Made by a program: the position numbers and the translations under genes. The notes beneath the pieces are model-generated. The model worked only from the letters and a program-made list of their open reading frames with translations. It had not been told where the DNA came from and ran no database searches. Source: Alphaproteobacteria bacterium (GTDB lineage Bacteria; Pseudomonadota; Alphaproteobacteria; Sphingomonadales; Rhodothalassiaceae). Taken from it: DNA of 9,467 nt. Shown piece by piece: positions 6,413 to 9,467 of this stretch. Position 1 is the first letter of the stretch; each line of letters begins with the position of its first letter. The stretch spans positions 1 through 9,467 of the forward strand of contig RFKS01000214.1 of NCBI GenBank assembly GCA_003694205.1, written 5' to 3'.

Positions 6413-6973
6413 GGTCACCGTCTCGGGACAGGAGTCGGGTGTTGCCACCCCCTGCTCGACATCGTCGATCTTGTGCGCGATCGCGGCCTGACGCGCGTCG
6501 ACGCTGGCCACTAGCCGCTGCATGGCCCGGCGCGTCTCGAGTGGGATCTCCAAATCGTCAACCGCCGCAAGAACGGTATCGAGCGCCGCCCGGTTGGCCG
6601 CCAGCGCGGTTTCGAGCGCAGTCCGCACCCCTTCGAGCGTATCGGGCGTCGGCATCGCCGCGGCGCGTGCGATCATGCGTTCGGCATGATCAAGAAGCGC
6701 CATGCGAGCGGCGAGAATCTCGTCGAGCGCCCGCAGAACCTCCAACCGGTCGCGCTCCTGTGGCGGCTGGGTGGCGACAAGCGACGCCGCCGACGGCACT
6801 GCGTCGGGCGTGTCCCCAACCGACGGGTCTGTCGCGAGGTCCGCCATCATGCCGCTGAATTCATCGATCACCGGAGTGGCGGCGCGCGCCGCGACGCCGG
6901 CTTGCGCTTCTGACAACGTCAAGATGGAAAGGCCGGCGAGCGCGAGAACATGAACGAGCCGTTGACGGGACAT
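6407..6973 (-). CDS. Small exported helical protein of unknown function
   Basis: I do not recognise a family. The product is 188 aa with a signal peptide MSRQRLVHVLALAGLSILTLSEAQA, probable cleavage after residue 25, which implies the periplasm. The mature part starts with a loose Ala/Pro/Asp-rich stretch (about 26-75). It continues as alanine- and leucine-rich helices (about 75-175, for example LEVLRALDEILAARMALLDHAERM and LETALAANRAALDTVLAAVDDL) that look like a helical bundle or coiled coil. There is one cysteine, Cys182, near the C-terminus, so no internal disulphide. Start: the ATG at 6973 follows AGGAGGAAT. The frame is open to 7093, but that part is Arg/Pro-rich and would hide the signal peptide. 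It lies 203 bases downstream of another exported helical protein in the same orientation. Confidence 0.75.
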   Translation of the reverse strand: MSRQRLVHVLALAGLSILTLSEAQAGVAARAATPVIDEFSGMMADLATDPSVGDTPDAVPSAASLVATQPPQERDRLEVLRALDEILAARMALLDHAERMIARAAAMPTPDTLEGVRTALETALAANRAALDTVLAAVDDLEIPLETRRAMQRLVASVDARQAAIAHKIDDVEQGVATPDSCPETVTR

Positions 6974-7041
6974 CGGACGATTCCTCCTGCCTGGATTCCG
7001 ACGGGTGCGGCGACGATCCATTCCGAAACACGGGCAGTTCG

Positions 7042-7069
7042 AGTCTACCCCAGACCGGGTCCGGCGCAA
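7042..7069 (-). promoter_or_regulatory. Weak candidate promoter for the small exported protein
   Basis: On the minus strand TTGCGC (7064-7069) and TAGACT (7042-7047) are 16 bases apart. TAGACT matches four of six positions, the -35 only three. It is the best candidate I see in the 203-base gap, but it could be chance. Confidence 0.25.
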
Positions 7070-7115
7070 AGGCGGGCTGCCGCTCACATCCATTCACTCC
7101 CATCGCGTGAGGCGA

Positions 7116-7132
7116 TGCCACATGATGTGGCA
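7116..7132. promoter_or_regulatory. 17-bp perfect dyad, possible operator
   Basis: TGCCACATGATGTGGCA has 8-bp perfect arms around a single central base. The one-base centre is too tight for an RNA hairpin loop unless inner pairs open, so a DNA-binding dimer is the more natural reading. It lies about 47 bases upstream of the candidate -35 of the small exported protein and 44 bases past the stop of the coiled-coil protein. I do not recognise the regulator. Confidence 0.4.
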
Positions 7133-7157
7133 CCGCCGCACGGCTTGCTGTCGCCTC

Positions 7158-7172
7158 AGGCCGGATAGGCCT
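7158..7172 (-). terminator. Short hairpin just after the coiled-coil protein gene
   Basis: AGGCC (7158-7162) and GGCCT (7168-7172) form a 5-bp GC-rich stem with a 5-base loop, 4 bases beyond the stop. No T tract follows on the minus strand, so termination is doubtful; it may only stabilise the 3' end. Confidence 0.25.
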
Positions 7173-7176
7173 CTCG

Positions 7177-8220
7177 CTATCGGTCGCCCTTTTCCTTCTT
7201 GTCCGTGTTCTCTTTGCGTGCGCGCTCTTCCTCCTCGATCACGCGGCGCAGCTCCTCGCGGCGCTCGCGAAGCTGCTCGCGGGCGGCGCGTACCTGCTCC
7301 GCGGCCTCGGCAAGCGCCTTGCGACGAATGTCCTCGGCCTTCTCGATCTCCTTGCGCGCCGCCTCGAGCGCCTTGCGACGGGCCTCGACCACCTTTTGCC
7401 GCGACCCGGGATCGAGAGCAGCGAGCCTGTCGCTCTGGTCCTCCAGCCGGTCGAGCTCACGGGCCAGATCGTCGAGCTCCGCCGAGAGTGCCTCGTCCCA
7501 GCTCCGGTCGAAGGCGCGCCGCATCCTCTCCTCTGCACGCTTGAGCGCGTCCGCCGCCCGGTCCATACGATCGCGATAGCGCTCGATGTCGAAGCTGTAG
7601 GCATAGCGCCGCGCGCCCTTCATCGCGGAATCGAAGTGGCGCATGGCCTCCTTTTGCATGCGCTCGGCATTGCGCCGCGCCTCCTCGACCGAGCGCCGGA
7701 CGGTATCCATGTCGATCACGATCTTGCGCTCGCCGTCGAGGCCACGAACGATGCCGACGGTCCGGTCCCCGTCGATGGCGTCAAGATCGATGTCGAAATC
7801 ATTGTCGAGATCAAGATCAAGATCACCATCAAGCTCGACATCAAGGTCGAAATCCTCTGCCGTCTCGCCGTCCTTGCTCTTGAAGCGGAAGTGATGCCGG
7901 CCCTTGCCCAGCTTGTGGACCTCGCCCGACTCGTCGATGAAGATCATCGAGTCGCCATCGAGCTTCCATTCCTTGCGCTTGCCGTCATCGGTGACGATGA
8001 CGATTGTCTTCTTGCCCGCTTCGGCGCCTGGCGCTTCCTTTGGCGCGGGCGCCGCATCAGGCGCAGGAGCGGCTTCGGGCGCCGGCTGCAGGGCCTGCGC
8101 AAGGGCCTCGTCCGGGCTTGCGGGCGGTGCCGGCGGCTCGGCGGCCAGCGCACAGGCCGACAGGCCAAGCAGGCTGCCGGCTATAGCGAAGGTCGATGAA
8201 ATGGCAGATTTTCTTAACAT
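7177..8220 (-). CDS. Exported, probably lipid-anchored protein with Asp-alternating repeat and long coiled coil
   Basis: I do not recognise a family. The 347-aa product has several parts. It starts with a signal peptide containing LSAC (20-23), which fits a lipobox with Cys23 as the lipid anchor; cleavage after ALA (24-26) by ordinary signal peptidase is the alternative. A Pro/Ala-rich linker (about 28-68) follows. Then comes a small predicted beta region (about 70-115) with TIVIVTDDGKRKEWKLDGDS. Next is an acidic stretch (123-152) in which every second residue is Asp or Glu. Last is a long charged helix or coiled coil (about 174-337) rich in Arg, Glu and Ala, with a Lys-rich tail. The layout suggests an envelope protein, anchored at the outer membrane or periplasmic, that reaches across the periplasm. 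Start: the ATG at 8220 has AGGGAG upstream; the frame is open to 8289, but the signal peptide fixes the start. Confidence 0.8.
   Translation of the reverse strand: MLRKSAISSTFAIAGSLLGLSACALAAEPPAPPASPDEALAQALQPAPEAAPAPDAAPAPKEAPGAEAGKKTIVIVTDDGKRKEWKLDGDSMIFIDESGEVHKLGKGRHHFRFKSKDGETAEDFDLDVELDGDLDLDLDNDFDIDLDAIDGDRTVGIVRGLDGERKIVIDMDTVRRSVEEARRNAERMQKEAMRHFDSAMKGARRYAYSFDIERYRDRMDRAADALKRAEERMRRAFDRSWDEALSAELDDLARELDRLEDQSDRLAALDPGSRQKVVEARRKALEAARKEIEKAEDIRRKALAEAAEQVRAAREQLRERREELRRVIEEEERARKENTDKKEKGDR
7783..7854 (-). repeat. Three octapeptide repeats, Asp at every second residue
   Basis: Residues 123-146 of the exported protein divide into DFDLDVEL, DGDLDLDL and DNDFDIDL: three 8-residue units (24 bases each). 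Acidic side chains fall on one face and hydrophobic ones on the other. Gly and Asn at position 2 of units two and three could mark turns. The DNA underneath shows degenerate GATCTT/GATCTC-like hexamers. Confidence 0.85.
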
Positions 8221-8253
8221 TCCGGTGCACTCCCTATCCCTGGATACGGCCCA

Positions 8254-8283
8254 ATTGTGCGCCCTCGGGCCGCGCCCGCTCAA
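8254..8283 (-). promoter_or_regulatory. Candidate promoter of the coiled-coil exported protein
   Basis: On the minus strand TTGAGC (8278-8283) and CACAAT (8254-8259) are 18 bases apart, each matching four of six consensus positions, about 34 bases before the ATG. It implies expression separate from the secF/Mth938 genes upstream. Confidence 0.35.
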
Positions 8284-8289
8284 GGCCAC

Positions 8290-8320
8290 TGCGACAAACC
8301 GTTAACCCTGTGCGACGAAC
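8290..8320. repeat. Direct repeat of a 10-mer, 21 bases apart, upstream of a promoter
   Basis: TGCGACAAAC (8290-8299) and TGCGACGAAC (8311-8320) differ at one base and start 21 bases apart, two helical turns. On the minus strand they sit immediately upstream of the candidate -35 at 8278-8283, the usual place for an activator that binds tandem sites. Confidence 0.45.
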
Positions 8321-8333
8321 GGAAGTTTAGAAC

Positions 8334-8732
8334 TTAAAGCGGCACCAGGACGGCAGCCACACGCCGCGCCTCCAGCAACAGGACATTGAAGGTCCGCGCC
8401 GCCGCACCGCTGTCCATTGCCTCGACCCCAATTCCCGCCTCGCGAAGCGCCTTGCGAAGCGCGGCGGAAGGTTGCACCAGGCGCTCACCGCCCCCTACGA
8501 GCAAAAGGTCGATCGCCCCGCGCTTCCCTAGCAGCGGCACCAGATCCGTCGGCGAGAGGTCGGCGATGCCGCTGATCGCAAGCGGCTCGACCCCCTCGCG
8601 ACGGACAAGGATTGGTGTCTCCCAGCGCTTGCCACCGATGGTGAATCCGCCGCCGCCATAAGCGGTCACGAGCGGCAGCGCTGCGTCCGCCAGCTCGTCC
8701 ATCGATATCGGGGCGGTATGCCGTTCGGTCAT
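8334..8732 (-). CDS. Mth938-domain-containing protein
   Basis: The 132-aa product covers the whole Mth938-like domain (related to human NDUFAF3 and formerly DUF498). It has AYGGGGFTIGGKRWETPILV (24-43) near the N-terminus and IDLLLVGGGERLVQPS (74-89). The conserved C-terminal block GVEAMDSGAAARTFNVLLLEARRVAAVLVPL ends the protein. It is a small cytoplasmic protein. Its biochemical role in bacteria is not established, though the human relative assists respiratory complex I assembly. The ATG at 8732 has only a modest GCGGGA ribosome site and lies 16 bases after the secF stop. It is therefore probably translated from the secF message, a gene order common in alphaproteobacteria. ATG at codon 11 is a possible alternative start. 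The TAA stop lies within a small AAGTT/AACTT dyad. Confidence 0.88.
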   Translation of the reverse strand: MTERHTAPISMDELADAALPLVTAYGGGGFTIGGKRWETPILVRREGVEPLAISGIADLSPTDLVPLLGKRGAIDLLLVGGGERLVQPSAALRKALREAGIGVEAMDSGAAARTFNVLLLEARRVAAVLVPL

Positions 8733-8748
8733 GGGTCCCGCCGCGTGT

Positions 8749-9467
8749 TCAGGGCCGCGCGGTTTCCTCGTCGGTGAAGAAGGCGCTGCGCTTGAGATCG
8801 AGGAACAGCAGCACCGGCGAGGCGATGAAAATCGACGAATAGGTGCCGACGAAGATGCCCCAGATCATCGCCGCCGTGAAGCCGCGAATGACCGCACCGC
8901 CGAAGAAGAACAGCGCAAAGAGCGCAAGCAGCGTGGTCAGCGAGGTCATGATCGTGCGCGACAGCGTGTCGTTGATCGAGCGATCGAGAAGGTCGACCAA
9001 GGGCATGCGTCGGAACTTGCGGATATTCTCGCGGATGCGGTCATAGACGACGACCGTGTCGTTGAGCGAGTAGCCGACGATGGTGAGCAGCGCGGCGATG
9101 ATCGAAAGATTGAACTCGAGCCGCGTCAGCGAGAAGAAGCCGACCGTCAGCGTCACGTCGCGAACAAGCGCGATCACCGCGCCGACGCCGAACTGCCATT
9201 CGAACCGGAACCAGATGTAGATGAGCACCGCAATGACCGCGAGGGCAACCGCGAGTGTGCCATCGCGTGCGAGTTCGGCCGAGACCTTGGGCCCGATGAA
9301 GGCGGTGGAGCGGATCGACACTCCCTCGATCGCCTCCTGAAGCGCCTTTTCGACCCGGATTTGGGCCGCCTTCTGGGCTTCCTCGCCGCCCGGCTGCTCC
9401 TCGAAGCGGATCATCACCTCGTTTTCCTCGCCGAAGCGCTGCACGCTCACATCGCCAAGGCCGAGGC
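8749..9467 (-). CDS. secF: Protein translocase subunit SecF, N-terminus cut by window edge
   Basis: About 239 C-terminal residues are visible. They begin in the periplasmic part (LGLGDVSVQRFGEENEVMIRF) and then show five membrane segments: TLAVALAVIAVLIYIWF, FGVGAVIALVRDVTLTVGFF, LSIIAALLTIVGYSLNDTVVV, a stretch around TIMTSLTTLLALFALFFFGG, and AAMIWGIFVGTYSSIFIASP. GYSLNDTVVVYDRIREN is the SecF signature. SecF works with SecD and YajC in the inner membrane, using the proton gradient to help SecYEG release exported proteins into the periplasm. The first transmembrane helix and the start codon lie beyond the right edge; secD is expected there. The protein ends shortly after the last helix with a short cytoplasmic tail (LKRSAFFTDEETARP). 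Confidence 0.96.
   Translation of the reverse strand, partial: LGLGDVSVQRFGEENEVMIRFEEQPGGEEAQKAAQIRVEKALQEAIEGVSIRSTAFIGPKVSAELARDGTLAVALAVIAVLIYIWFRFEWQFGVGAVIALVRDVTLTVGFFSLTRLEFNLSIIAALLTIVGYSLNDTVVVYDRIRENIRKFRRMPLVDLLDRSINDTLSRTIMTSLTTLLALFALFFFGGAVIRGFTAAMIWGIFVGTYSSIFIASPVLLFLDLKRSAFFTDEETARP

Noticed and set aside
7127..7155. Sigma-54 promoter suspected from TGGCAC followed by TTGC
   Set aside because: The two elements are 11 bases apart, whereas -24/-12 promoters need about 5.
7396..8199. Plus-strand frame with an unusual Ile/Lys/Glu-alternating segment opposite the coiled-coil gene
   Set aside because: The alternating pattern is only the complement of the Asp-alternating repeat, read in another frame. 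There is no signal peptide or ribosome site to support expression.
8323..8335. AAGTT-TAG-AACTT dyad at the stop of the Mth938 gene
   Set aside because: The stem is only 5 AT-rich base pairs with a 3-base loop and no T tract, too weak to call a terminator or operator.

Overview
The window is GC-rich, densely packed chromosomal DNA from an alphaproteobacterium. The supporting signs are a PhaP-type phasin with a candidate PhaR-like operator, a secF gene followed directly by an Mth938-domain gene, and strong G/C bias at third codon positions, which creates many long open but non-coding frames. I cannot fix the genus; a hyphomicrobial or Parvibaculum-like lineage fits but is only a guess. I see no tRNA, rRNA, CRISPR array, insertion sequence or phage gene.

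Layout, left to right: (1) 1-2934, minus strand: a degenerate GGDEF-domain protein, a secreted S10-type serine carboxypeptidase, and a saccharopine dehydrogenase-like oxidoreductase cut by the left edge. Transcription runs from high to low coordinates. (2) 2935-3657: a strong intrinsic terminator, a phasin gene, and its promoter region with two TGC-N3-GCA sites. (3) 3659-6400: an NAD(P)-dependent aldehyde dehydrogenase of the succinate-semialdehyde type (minus) divergent from an acyl-CoA dehydrogenase (plus), separated by 93 bases. (4) 6407-8220: two exported proteins of unknown function on the minus strand. One is small and helical. The other combines a Pro/Ala linker, a striking Asp-alternating octapeptide repeat and a long charged coiled coil. 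(5) 8334-9467: an Mth938-domain protein and the C-terminal part of SecF, running in from the right edge.

The phasin, aldehyde dehydrogenase and acyl-CoA dehydrogenase together suggest carbon storage and fatty or short-chain acid metabolism. The right-hand block concerns the cell envelope: protein export plus two exported proteins. Most of the window is ordinary chromosome. The least explained items are the exported protein at 7177-8220 with the direct repeats upstream of it, the inactive-looking GGDEF protein, and the operator-like dyads around 3584-3654 and 7116-7132.
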